Source: Ectopseudomonas khazarica
Lineage (GTDB): Bacteria; Pseudomonadota; Gammaproteobacteria; Pseudomonadales; Pseudomonadaceae
Assembly: GCF_004521985.1 (NCBI RefSeq)
Contig: NZ_SBHZ01000013.1
Span: forward strand, 94,446 to 158,445
DNA: 64,000 nucleotides
Direction: 5' to 3'
Below, one piece after another: positions 40,098 to 49,388 of the stretch. Within the stretch, counting starts at the first letter, position 1; each line of letters begins with the position of its first letter. Under the pieces are notes generated by a model. It worked only from the letters and a program-made list of their open reading frames with translations, had not been told where the DNA came from and made no database searches. The translations under genes and the position numbers were made by a program.

Positions 40098-43000
40098 ATG
40101 GCCGGCCTGAAAGAGCGCCTGATTCAGTTCGTGCTTCGAGGTAAGGACGAGCTTTCACCTGCCGCGAAGAAGTCCGAGGAGGCGTTGAGTAGCCTCAAGG
40201 ATGCCAGCGAACAGCTTGGCCAGGCCCTGGACACTGCCAAGGATGCTCGAAGCCTTGCCCGTGGTTTGCAGCAGACGCAGCGAGCCGCCGAGCAAGCCGA
40301 GCGAGGCCTGGTGCAGGCGGACCTGCAGGTCAAAGAACTTCGCGATGCCCTGACCGCCGCGCCGGGCTCCGAAGGCCTGCAGCAGTCGCTCAAGGAAGCC
40401 GAGCGCGAGGCGCGCAAGCTGCAGCGTGGGCTCGATACCCTGCGCTCCGGGCTTGCTGATCAACAGGCGGCGGCGCGTGCTGTGGGTATTGATACCGACA
40501 ACCTAGCCGATGAAGAAAAGCGCCTGGCTGCCGAGGTCGACAAGGCTCGTCAGGCACTCGATGCCAACAACGCCCAGCTCAAGGCTGCCCAACGTGAGCA
40601 GGCTGCCACTGCTCGTGCAACCGCCGAGCACACGTCACGGGTTGATGCTGCGCGCGAGAGCATGAGTCGAGGTGCCAAGCAGGTACTGGCCTTCGCTGCG
40701 GCTTACATCTCCCTCAACGCTGCGTTCGGCCTGGTGCAGCGTGGGCTAAATGCTGTTGCGGGGGGCATCCGCTCAATGCTCTCCACGGGCGATGAGTTCG
40801 AGTTGCTCGGCAAGCGTATGGCCTCGCTGATGGGGAGCGTTGCTGCGGGAGAGCAGGCTACCGCCTGGATCAGGCAGTTCGCCAAGGATACGCCGCTGCA
40901 AATGCAGGACGTGACCGAGGCCTTCGCGCTGCTGAAGTCCTACGGGCTCGACCCCATGGACGGCACCCTGCAAGCGGTGGTCGACAAGAACGAGCAGCTT
41001 GGCGGCGGCATGGAACGCCTGCAGGGCATCGCCTCTGCCCTCGGCCAGGCCTACGCCAAGCAGAAGCTGCAGACCGAGGAGATCCTGCAGCTCGTCGAGC
41101 GTGGCGTGCCCGTGTGGTCGATGCTGGAGAAGGTAACCGGAAAGAACGCCGCGCAACTGGCCGACCTGGCCAGCAAGGGCCGGCTCGGCCGCGATGTCAT
41201 TGCAGCGCTGGTAAAGGAGATTGGCGCCAGTGCGCAGGGTGCTGCAGCTGACAACATGGGCACGCTCACCGGCCTGGTGAGCAACCTATCGGATACCTGG
41301 ACGGACTTTCTCGACCGCATCGCGAAGAGCGGGGCGCTCGACTACGCCAAGCAGCAACTGGCCGGCGTGGCCGATTACATCGAGCAGATGAGTCGTGACG
41401 GTCGGCTGGATAAGCTGGCTCAGTCACTTTCTAAAGCTTTCGAGCAGGGTGCAGAAAAAGCCAAGGAATTCTTGGGCAGGCTGGTTGAGATTGACCTCAA
41501 TAAGCTGATCGATGACAGCAGCACTTTCTTCAATAACTTCGGGAGTTCGTTGGACCGAGCAGCGCAGAGCGTTCAGTTGTTCGTTGCGCCGTTCCGTACG
41601 ATGTTCAACGGCTTGACTGCGGGGCTTTCGCTGGTAGGGGCGTTCGCTACGGATCTGGCGAGCAAGCTCTTGATTCCGCTTGAGCTCGTTTCGAAAGCTT
41701 TACCTGATGCGCTGGGTGGTGAGCGACTACGTTCCGCCGTGGGGGCGGCTCGCGCCACTTTGGATGGACTCACCGCCGGCTTCGTGGCGCAGGTCGAGCA
41801 GGACGGCCAGGACATCCGCGACGCCTGGGATACCAACACGCAATCGGCGGTCAAGAATGCCAAGGCGCAGCAGGACGCCGCGCTAGCGGCAGAACAGGCT
41901 AAGGTTGATGCCGCGCAGGCAACCGCTGACAAAGTTGCCGAACTGAACGATCGATTTGCCCAGCAGGCGGTCGATGCCTCCGCAGAAGGTCAGCGGGCAA
42001 TTGCCGGTATGGCTGATGCCCTAAACCTGATCGACACCGCCAGCAGCCGCCAGCAGCTAGAAGGTCTACGTCAGGCGTTGTTGGCTGCGTACCAGTCAGG
42101 CCGTATCAGCCAAGCTGAGTACGGCCAGGCGACCGGCGTGCTGAATACGCGGCTGCGTGAACTGGGCACTGCCGCTGGCGGGGCCGCTGACCTGGTATCG
42201 GATCTCGACGACAAGTTGGGTGATCTGAAATCGGTGCAGGATGCGATCAGCAATGCCCGTACCGACGTGGATATCAACAACATCCGCGCCGCGCTTCGCA
42301 AGCTCTACGGCGATGGTGCGATTACTGCGACCCAGTACAACCAGGCGCTCAAGGAAACCAGCGCCAGGCAGAAGGAACTCAAGAGCGCAGTCGAGCAGGG
42401 GAAGAAAGCCCAGGACGACAAGAACAAGTCGGACCAACAGGCCATCGTCACCAGCGAGCAGCTGCGCCGCGAAAGCGGCCGACGCATGGAAGCCGAGCGC
42501 AAGGCCAGCGGTGAGGCGATGGAGCGCCGCCGCAAGGAATCCAGCGACGCTAAGCAGGACATGGGCGCCCTGGAGGGCTTCTTTAGCGGCGTTGTCGGCC
42601 GTGCCCGTGAGGGTGCTGCGGCGCTCAGCCAGGCCGCGCTGGAAGCGTTCGACCGGCTGCGGGGCATCAGCTCTGCGGCGCCGAGCATCGACACCAGCAG
42701 CCTGGAAGCGACCCGCCGTTCACTGGCTCAAGTCGCCCGGGAGCTTGGCCAGGTCGAGAGCGGCCTGCAGCGTATGACTGGCCAGAGCCTGGGCCGTTGG
42801 GCTGCTGAGATGCAGCGCGATAGCCTGAAAACCCAGCAGGCATTCCTCGGCCAGCAGGCCGCGCTACAGGGGCTGATGGATCGCTACGAACGCGGGGCGA
42901 TTTCTGCTCAACAGTTCGTGCGCCGGGCAAATGGCATGCGTCACGCACTAAGCCTGCTCGATGCGTCGAGCCTGAGCAGCCTTGAATCGGCTATCGAGTC

Positions 43001-43445
43001 GGCCAACCAGCGTATGGAGCAAATGGGCGAGTCCACGCGCTCGACCCTGGAGAGCCTGCAGGATGAGCTGGACGGGCTGCAGGGCAGGCAAGACGACATC
43101 GAGCGTCGTCGCTTTGCCGCTCGCCAGCGCGAGCTGCAGGCGCAACTGGCCGAGGCGCAGGCAGGCGGCGACGCTCAGGCGGTAGCCAATGCAAACCGCG
43201 CCCTGGGTCTGCTCCGGCAGATCGAGAGCGAGAGCGCGCAGCAGCGGCAGGCCGAGGAACAGAAAAAGCGCATGGAAGCGCAACAGACCGCCCAGCCTAC
43301 CGCCCAGCAGCCTGAGCAAACACCAAGCAAGGTCATCCGCCTGGAGATTCCGGGCCGGCCGGCGGTGGACGTGGCGGTGAGCGGTGACGCCGCCGAGACG
43401 AACCTGTTGAGCATTCTCGAACAAGCCGGCTTGAGGAGCCTGTAA
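40098..43445 (+). CDS. tail tape measure protein
   Basis: A 1115-residue protein that sets tail length. It starts with AGLKERLIQFVLRGKDELSPAAKKSEEAL and continues in long coiled coil (about residues 15-200). The conserved tape-measure core (FELLGKRMASLMGSVAAGEQATAWIRQFAKDTPLQMQDVTEAFALLKSYGLDPMDG) lies near residues 230-290. A membrane-inserting hydrophobic region sits near 500-550, and Ala/Gln-rich coiled coils run to the end. It is the longest coiled-coil protein of the tail module, in the expected position. Confidence 0.93.
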   Translation: MAGLKERLIQFVLRGKDELSPAAKKSEEALSSLKDASEQLGQALDTAKDARSLARGLQQTQRAAEQAERGLVQADLQVKELRDALTAAPGSEGLQQSLKEAEREARKLQRGLDTLRSGLADQQAAARAVGIDTDNLADEEKRLAAEVDKARQALDANNAQLKAAQREQAATARATAEHTSRVDAARESMSRGAKQVLAFAAAYISLNAAFGLVQRGLNAVAGGIRSMLSTGDEFELLGKRMASLMGSVAAGEQATAWIRQFAKDTPLQMQDVTEAFALLKSYGLDPMDGTLQAVVDKNEQLGGGMERLQGIASALGQAYAKQKLQTEEILQLVERGVPVWSMLEKVTGKNAAQLADLASKGRLGRDVIAALVKEIGASAQGAAADNMGTLTGLVSNLSDTWTDFLDRIAKSGALDYAKQQLAGVADYIEQMSRDGRLDKLAQSLSKAFEQGAEKAKEFLGRLVEIDLNKLIDDSSTFFNNFGSSLDRAAQSVQLFVAPFRTMFNGLTAGLSLVGAFATDLASKLLIPLELVSKALPDALGGERLRSAVGAARATLDGLTAGFVAQVEQDGQDIRDAWDTNTQSAVKNAKAQQDAALAAEQAKVDAAQATADKVAELNDRFAQQAVDASAEGQRAIAGMADALNLIDTASSRQQLEGLRQALLAAYQSGRISQAEYGQATGVLNTRLRELGTAAGGAADLVSDLDDKLGDLKSVQDAISNARTDVDINNIRAALRKLYGDGAITATQYNQALKETSARQKELKSAVEQGKKAQDDKNKSDQQAIVTSEQLRRESGRRMEAERKASGEAMERRRKESSDAKQDMGALEGFFSGVVGRAREGAAALSQAALEAFDRLRGISSAAPSIDTSSLEATRRSLAQVARELGQVESGLQRMTGQSLGRWAAEMQRDSLKTQQAFLGQQAALQGLMDRYERGAISAQQFVRRANGMRHALSLLDASSLSSLESAIESANQRMEQMGESTRSTLESLQDELDGLQGRQDDIERRRFAARQRELQAQLAEAQAGGDAQAVANANRALGLLRQIESESAQQRQAEEQKKRMEAQQTAQPTAQQPEQTPSKVIRLEIPGRPAVDVAVSGDAAETNLLSILEQAGLRSL

Positions 43446-43885
43446 TGCAACTGACCCTGGATAGCCTCGACCTGGCCGACAACCCGGACCTGGGTGGCGA
43501 GCAGATGGAGTGGGTGGACGAGTTCGATTGGGACCCCGTTGCGCAGGAGCAGGACCGCTCGTTGACCGGCGCGCTGATCGTGCAGGAGGGCATCAAGCTC
43601 TACGGGCGCCCGATCACGCTCAGCAGCAATGGCGGCGCCTGGTTCACGCTGGCCAAGGTTCGCGCCCTGCAGGCCATGGCCAGCGTGCGCGGCGCCGTGC
43701 ACCTACTCACGTTGCCAACCGGTGCACAGCACTACGTGACGTGGAATCGAGTGGCCGGCGCTGTCGTGCAGGCCTCGGCGCTTCATCGCACGGTGGCGCC
43801 CGATGACGACTGGCTCTATCAACTCACCCTGCGCCTGATCACCGTGGCGCCGCCATCGGCTCCCGAACTTGACCCTGAACCCTGA
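43445..43885 (+). CDS. minor tail protein
   Basis: A 146-residue protein following the tape measure with TAATG overlap. Beta-rich, with FDWDPVAQEQDRSLTGALIVQEGIKLYGRPITL and a Pro-rich end. Its position corresponds to distal-tail or gpM-like proteins of siphophages. Specific family not recognised. Confidence 0.65.
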   Translation: MQLTLDSLDLADNPDLGGEQMEWVDEFDWDPVAQEQDRSLTGALIVQEGIKLYGRPITLSSNGGAWFTLAKVRALQAMASVRGAVHLLTLPTGAQHYVTWNRVAGAVVQASALHRTVAPDDDWLYQLTLRLITVAPPSAPELDPEP

Positions 43886-43886
43886 C

Positions 43887-43909
43887 AGCCCGCCCCGTGC
43901 GGGCTTTTT
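43887..43909 (+). terminator. intrinsic terminator within the tail cluster
   Basis: AGCCCGC-CCCGT-GCGGGCT with five T, 19 bp before the next start codon. Confidence 0.85.
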
Positions 43910-43927
43910 GTTGCCCGGAGATACGGC

Positions 43928-46900
43928 ATGACCATCGCCGCAACTGACGTAAAACTGCTGAAAAGCCAACTGCTGACCGACGAAGACGACGGCGGCGGCC
44001 GCGCCACCGGCAACGCCGTGGTGGACGGTGAAGTCAACAACGTGTTCCCTGACATCAGCCGTCTCGATCGCACCACCGGCCGCATCAACCTGCGCAAGCT
44101 GTTTGGTGGACCGATGACGCAGAATGCCGACGCCTACCTGGGCGCGCATGCCATCGTCACCCAGGCGCCGGCCGATCCGCGCGTGAGCGTGCTGCTGTTC
44201 AACACCGGCAGCCAGATCGATGAGCGCCGCGACGCACAGAACGCCATTGAGAGTTACGTGGCCGCCGCGACCACGGCGCAGTTCGATCTGCTCGGCACCC
44301 AGCTTGCCGGCCAGCGCGCTATCGCCTGTGTGCAGCGGGAGGAACAGCGCGTGCCGGAGATCGGCGAGGTGTTCCAGCTGGTCACCGTCAGCGCGTCGCA
44401 GTACGTGCGCCTGACCGGCGTGGATGCCGGCCTGGAACAGTTCACCTACGACTATGGCAACGGCAACTTCGTCAACTTCACCCGGCGCCGGTTGGATCTG
44501 CAGATCAGCGCGCCGCTGTTGAGCGAGTTCCCAGGTGGCCAGGTCACGCCGTCCGGCACCTCGGCAACCGCGCTGAGCGGCGTCGCCAAGGCCCGCGTGC
44601 TGTCTACCCAGGTGGCCGACGCTGCGCGCTACTACAGCATCAGCCCCCTGGCCGAGGCGGTGACCAGCGGCGCACTCAGCCTGAAAGTCGAATCGGTTTA
44701 CAGCCAGCTGGTGCCGAGCACCGCCAAGGAATCGGCCCTGGTCGATGTGCTCGGCGGCTATCAGCGGCAGATCTACGTGCCGGCCGGTCCCTCGCGCGCG
44801 GTCAACCTCACCGTGGCTGCCGGCGCCGTTGCGGGTGAGTCGCGCACATTCCTTGGCACCGGCTGCGCGCCTGGAACGCTGACTGTCGTGGTCAACGGCG
44901 GCACCTACGCAGACGACAGCAAAGGTGGCCTGCGCTACGTGAGCGGCAGCAACTGGCTCAGCTCCGGCCGTGTGGACTACCAGACCGGGGAGATCACCCT
45001 GGTACGTACCGGCACCAGCTGGACCGGCACCGGCACAGGTAGCTATCGCCCGGGCGCAGCGGCAACGGGCGACACAATCTCGGGTGAGGTCGAAATCACC
45101 CTCGGCAATCGCGGCTACGTCTACACCTTGAACTTGTCGGGTGCTGTGCCGCTCGCTGGCACGTTGTCTGTCAGCTTCATGGCCCTGGGCAAGTGGTACG
45201 AACTGCGCGACCAAGGCGACGGCCTGCTGACCGGTGAGGGCGCTGGCACCATCGCCTTTGGCTCGGGCTCGGTATCGCTGACCCTCAACGCGCTGCCGGA
45301 CGTTGGCAGCTCGCTGGTGTACAGCTATGTCAGCTCGGCCGACAGCGCGATCACCGAGCGCTCGGGCGGCAGCGTCGTGCCGACGCTGGAGGTGCGCTAC
45401 ACCTTGCCCGAGGGCGGGGTGCTGCCGGGCTCGTTCTCGGCTACCTTCACCGCTGGCACCGTGCGCGAGATCACCGATGACGGCCAGGGCAATCTGTCCG
45501 GCACGGGTGGTACTGGCACCATCGCCTATGCCTCGGGTGAGGTGGTTATGGTGCTGAGCGCCACGCCATCGGGCGGTATTGCCTACGCTTGGGACCGTGG
45601 CGCTGTCGACAGCGGTGTGCTGGCTGTGAGCAGCGACGGCAGTGGCGTGGCGACCTTCACCATTCCCGGTGCGCCGCTCAAGCCGGGCAGCGTGCGCGTG
45701 GACTGGATGACCACGCGCCGCCAGGCCGCTCCGGCTATCAACTGGGACGTGATCGAAGCGGGCAACGTACTGCCGATCTACGACGGCTTCCGCGATATTG
45801 CCAATGTCGCCAACGACAACGGCAACGGCGGTTGGCAGGGCGGGCGCGCCGGCAGCATCAACTACACCACCGGGCAGGTCACCCTGCAGGTGGCGGTGCT
45901 GTATGACTACACCGAATACACCTACAGCAACCGCTCCAAGGGGCTGAACATCGCACCACGCGCAACCGAGCCGGTGCTGGTGACCACCAACGTGCAGATG
46001 CGCGAGTCGTTCGGCGGCACCATCACGCACGTGGCCCAGGCCGACAGCGTGAGCACCGATCCGCAGAGCGCAAGCCAGCCACAGCCCGGCATCACCGTCG
46101 AGCTGCTGCCCGGCGTGGCCGAGCCCATCGTGCCGGGCTCGCTGTTGTTCAGCTGGAACGGCTCAACCTACTGCGACCGCTCGGGCATCCTGTACCGCGA
46201 TGTGGCCAGCAACACCAACGGTGGCACGGCGGTTGGCACCGTCAACTATGCCGACCGCACTGCCACGCTCAGCAGCTACGGCGGCAACGCCTCCGGTGCT
46301 GTGAGCGTGCTGGCCTGCCTGACGGCGGCTGTGGGTTTCAGCGTGACCGCTGCCACCTACCGCACGCCAGGTGCGCCGCTGCGCGCCGGCAGCATGCAGG
46401 TGACCGTAGTACGCGCCGATACCGCCGAGGTGGTGACGGCGGCGAGCAACCTCAATGGGGAGTTCGACAGCGGGATCATTCACGGCACTGTCGACGCGAC
46501 TACCGGCATCACCCGGCTGACGTTCACGACCGACCCGGACGACGACACCGGGGCCAGCGATATCGCCGTGATTCCGCTGCTGCTGCGCTACAACGCCGTG
46601 GTGCAAACGCGTCTGCCGCTCGATGCCGGCCTCCTGGGTCTTGACCCGGTGCGCCTGCCGGCCGATGGCCGCGTGCCGGTGTACCGCGATGGCGACGTGC
46701 TGGTGATCCACCACACGGCCGAGACGGTGGTGCCGTCGCCGGCTGCTGGCAGCACGCTGCAGCTCGACCGCACACAGCAGGCGGATATCACCGTTGTCGA
46801 CGGCGCCGGTACGGTGCTGCGGGCTGATTCGTTCACGGTGGATCGTGAGCAGGGCGCCGTCACCTGGGCGAACCCGCTGGTGCTGCAGGATGAGGAGGGC

Positions 46901-47509
46901 AACCCACTCGGCCTGCCGCTGCTGGTGCGTGACCGGGTGGAGCACATGACCCTGTGCACCGAGGTGCAGATTACTGGCGAGCTGGGGGTTAGCGCGCCGC
47001 TGCCGTGGGATCTGCCGGCCGGTGAGACGCTGGTGAGCAGTGCCGTGGCCTGGGGCGATTTGCAGTCGCGGATCTATAGCTGGTTTACCCAGCAGACGTG
47101 GAGCCAAGGCGCGCCCAACTGGACCGACGCCCCGGCGGGAAACACCACCACCGCGCAATACAACAGCCTGAGTTACCCGCCGATCATCACTAATGCGGGC
47201 GCTACCGATGGCAAGTGGGCATTGGTGTTCACGAGCAACACCTCGTTCAACGTGGTGGAGCAGCGGCTCGGTGTGATCGCTACCGGCAGCACGGGCAGCG
47301 ACCTGTCACCCATCAACGCCCTGACTGGCCAGCCGTATTTCACGATCCGGCGCGAAGGCTGGGGCACTGGATGGGCGGCTGGCAACGCCGTGCGCTTCAA
47401 CACCGACTCGGCGCTCGGGCCGATGTGGGTGATCCGTACGGTCATCAGCGGGCAGGGCACCGTCAACGATGACCAGTTCAAACTTCAGATTCGTGGGGAT
47501 GCAGACTGA
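43928..47509 (+). CDS. large tail-tip structural protein
   Basis: A 1193-residue, beta-rich, Gly/Thr/Ser-rich protein with several internal repeats of the type TYADDSKGGLRYVSGSNW, SGRVDYQTGEITLVRTG and related VNYADRTATLS, SINYTTGQVTLQV. The repeats suggest tandem beta-sandwich domains. It is probably a tail-tip or baseplate component, made after the tape measure. Family not named with certainty. Confidence 0.7.
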   Translation: MTIAATDVKLLKSQLLTDEDDGGGRATGNAVVDGEVNNVFPDISRLDRTTGRINLRKLFGGPMTQNADAYLGAHAIVTQAPADPRVSVLLFNTGSQIDERRDAQNAIESYVAAATTAQFDLLGTQLAGQRAIACVQREEQRVPEIGEVFQLVTVSASQYVRLTGVDAGLEQFTYDYGNGNFVNFTRRRLDLQISAPLLSEFPGGQVTPSGTSATALSGVAKARVLSTQVADAARYYSISPLAEAVTSGALSLKVESVYSQLVPSTAKESALVDVLGGYQRQIYVPAGPSRAVNLTVAAGAVAGESRTFLGTGCAPGTLTVVVNGGTYADDSKGGLRYVSGSNWLSSGRVDYQTGEITLVRTGTSWTGTGTGSYRPGAAATGDTISGEVEITLGNRGYVYTLNLSGAVPLAGTLSVSFMALGKWYELRDQGDGLLTGEGAGTIAFGSGSVSLTLNALPDVGSSLVYSYVSSADSAITERSGGSVVPTLEVRYTLPEGGVLPGSFSATFTAGTVREITDDGQGNLSGTGGTGTIAYASGEVVMVLSATPSGGIAYAWDRGAVDSGVLAVSSDGSGVATFTIPGAPLKPGSVRVDWMTTRRQAAPAINWDVIEAGNVLPIYDGFRDIANVANDNGNGGWQGGRAGSINYTTGQVTLQVAVLYDYTEYTYSNRSKGLNIAPRATEPVLVTTNVQMRESFGGTITHVAQADSVSTDPQSASQPQPGITVELLPGVAEPIVPGSLLFSWNGSTYCDRSGILYRDVASNTNGGTAVGTVNYADRTATLSSYGGNASGAVSVLACLTAAVGFSVTAATYRTPGAPLRAGSMQVTVVRADTAEVVTAASNLNGEFDSGIIHGTVDATTGITRLTFTTDPDDDTGASDIAVIPLLLRYNAVVQTRLPLDAGLLGLDPVRLPADGRVPVYRDGDVLVIHHTAETVVPSPAAGSTLQLDRTQQADITVVDGAGTVLRADSFTVDREQGAVTWANPLVLQDEEGNPLGLPLLVRDRVEHMTLCTEVQITGELGVSAPLPWDLPAGETLVSSAVAWGDLQSRIYSWFTQQTWSQGAPNWTDAPAGNTTTAQYNSLSYPPIITNAGATDGKWALVFTSNTSFNVVEQRLGVIATGSTGSDLSPINALTGQPYFTIRREGWGTGWAAGNAVRFNTDSALGPMWVIRTVISGQGTVNDDQFKLQIRGDAD

Positions 47510-48558
47510 TGGCTGATGCAGTGCTTTATTCGCACCTTGATCCAGGCGCCACTCCGGCGAACCTGGGTTCCAATTACTCAGTAGTGGCCTTCTTCAACCT
47601 GTTGGTGCCTTGCCTGGTCAATGGTTACGGAACCGGGGCAGACGCCAAGCCCGGTCAGGGCTGGACGCTGGTTCATGCTGACCTGCCGCTGGGCTTCAAG
47701 CTGAAAGCGCCGGATGGTGTGTACTACACGTTCTACCGTGGTTCGGTGTGGAATGATCGAGGCTATCGAGCCAGCTGCCAGATCTACATGTCGGAGACCC
47801 TGACCGATGTCGCTGCCTATCCACCGACTGGGCAGAACGTTCGATCCGGTCCTTTCGCTTCAAGCTCTGCAAGCGCGAACCGGCACTGGGTCGCCTGTGG
47901 TTGGTATCAGAACGGGAACAACATCGGATGGACGATTGTGGCAAGGGGGTCGCAGGTCTACATCTCTTTTCTGACCTACTACGGGATTGATGATCCTAGT
48001 GGCGATAGCCCTTCAAGCGGCAGTTATGGCGGCAGCTATGGAGGCGAGATTTTCCTCGGCAATGTGGTGTTCAAAGACCAGACGATTCCTAAGTCGGGCG
48101 TGCAAAACCATATGGTGCTGGGCGGAGCCGAATATTCCGAGAGCCATGATTTCACATCTGAGATGGCCTTTTCCTACCTCAATGCGTACGGGCGTAGCCG
48201 TTTGAGAAGCCCGCTCAGTGGCACTATCGAGCAGGGCGCTCTACCGGCGCTGCAAGCGCATCCCAACATCTATACCGGCTACGCCGGGTTCAAGTTGGAC
48301 GTTGATCTGACCCCACCTGATTTTGTACTGGAGCGCCGGCCATTTTGGGATAGCGGTTACGTGGGCTACATCCCAGGTGTGTTCATCAGCACCTACTACA
48401 CGCACCGCCGGGTTCCGGCCATTCTGCGTCGGTTTGACCGCTCTCCGGTTTGGAGCGAGGCACTCCGGCCTATCGATTTCGGCGGGGAGCCGTTCTATCT
48501 GGTGCCGACGGGATACGGAACGTCAATCGTCTCTCTGCTTGAGAAGTACTGGACATGA
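47509..48558 (+). CDS. virion structural protein of the tail tip
   Basis: A 349-residue protein starting MADAVLYSHLDPGATPANLG, rich in Tyr, Gly and Ser (SPSSGSYGGSYGGEIFLGN), without membrane segments. It is coupled to the neighbours (its start overlaps the preceding stop codon, and its own end overlaps the next start by ATGA). Such proteins are virion components in related Pseudomonas siphophages; detailed role unknown. Confidence 0.65.
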   Translation: MADAVLYSHLDPGATPANLGSNYSVVAFFNLLVPCLVNGYGTGADAKPGQGWTLVHADLPLGFKLKAPDGVYYTFYRGSVWNDRGYRASCQIYMSETLTDVAAYPPTGQNVRSGPFASSSASANRHWVACGWYQNGNNIGWTIVARGSQVYISFLTYYGIDDPSGDSPSSGSYGGSYGGEIFLGNVVFKDQTIPKSGVQNHMVLGGAEYSESHDFTSEMAFSYLNAYGRSRLRSPLSGTIEQGALPALQAHPNIYTGYAGFKLDVDLTPPDFVLERRPFWDSGYVGYIPGVFISTYYTHRRVPAILRRFDRSPVWSEALRPIDFGGEPFYLVPTGYGTSIVSLLEKYWT

Positions 48559-49388
48559 TTCCTGTAACGCGGATGGGCGTGTTCCGCCAGATGCATGTGA
48601 TCGCCAATAAGCTGCGCCGTAACTTCTCCACCAAACCGGTGGCGGCGCTGATGATTGCCAAGTTCACCCTGCTCAGAGTGCCTATCTTCGTTGAGGTAAG
48701 GCGCGAAGGGGACATGTCAGACGACTACATGGTGAGCCTGTCAGACGCTGCTACTGGTGGAGTGCTGGCCATCTATTCAAAGGACTCTTTCAACCCACAG
48801 TGGTTTGCCCGGACGGCAATCTACCGCGAGGTGTTGGCCCAGGCCTACGAATACAGCGAGCCGCGCCTCGGTATGTCGCGCTGGCCGACCCTGAGCGAGA
48901 CGGCCAATCACCTGCTGTTCAACCTCACCGAAAACGATGGCGGCAACCAAGTGCCAACCGTTGATGCTCGGCTAAAGGCGGCTGCGACAGTCGAGTCAGT
49001 CTGGGCGGCGCGTGAAACGGTGATTGTCGAGCGCATGGCTGATGGGCAATGGCGGGTGGCCGGATACGGTCGGACGCTCGATGATGGCCTGGGCAGCATC
49101 GACTTGAAAGTGACCGCTTCCGGGACGGTCTACGCCATCGCGCTGGATGACTTCGGTGTCACCTTCGTGTCGGGGCTGACTGTGGCGGTTGGTGATCGAG
49201 TTCGGCCATCGGCCTTCGTCGGTTGGGTTTACGAAGTGACCGAGCCGGGTGAGTTGCCGGAGGCTGAGCCGGAGTGGTGGCCTGCGATCGGTGAGAACCC
49301 ATCGCGCCCGTTGGGCACCGCGCGAGCAATCGCCGTGCGCTACTTTCGGCCCTTGGCCCACGGTCCTGTACCTGTCGAGAGAATCTGA
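48555..49388 (+). CDS. virion structural protein of the tail tip
   Basis: A 277-residue protein with an unusual start (MIPVTRMGVFRQMHVIANKLRRNF), a beta-rich body and the repeat-like GTVYAIALDDFGVTFVSGLTVAVGDRVRPSAFVGWVYEVTEPG, which recalls carbohydrate- or fibre-associated beta domains. Its stop codon overlaps the start of the hub-like protein gene. Role inferred from position. Confidence 0.65.
   Translation: MIPVTRMGVFRQMHVIANKLRRNFSTKPVAALMIAKFTLLRVPIFVEVRREGDMSDDYMVSLSDAATGGVLAIYSKDSFNPQWFARTAIYREVLAQAYEYSEPRLGMSRWPTLSETANHLLFNLTENDGGNQVPTVDARLKAAATVESVWAARETVIVERMADGQWRVAGYGRTLDDGLGSIDLKVTASGTVYAIALDDFGVTFVSGLTVAVGDRVRPSAFVGWVYEVTEPGELPEAEPEWWPAIGENPSRPLGTARAIAVRYFRPLAHGPVPVERI

Noticed and set aside
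43703..46030. Long minus-strand open frame (about 775 codons) over the tail-tip gene
   Set aside because: Shadow of the 1193-residue plus-strand gene, His/Val/Ala/Gly-rich without any domain.
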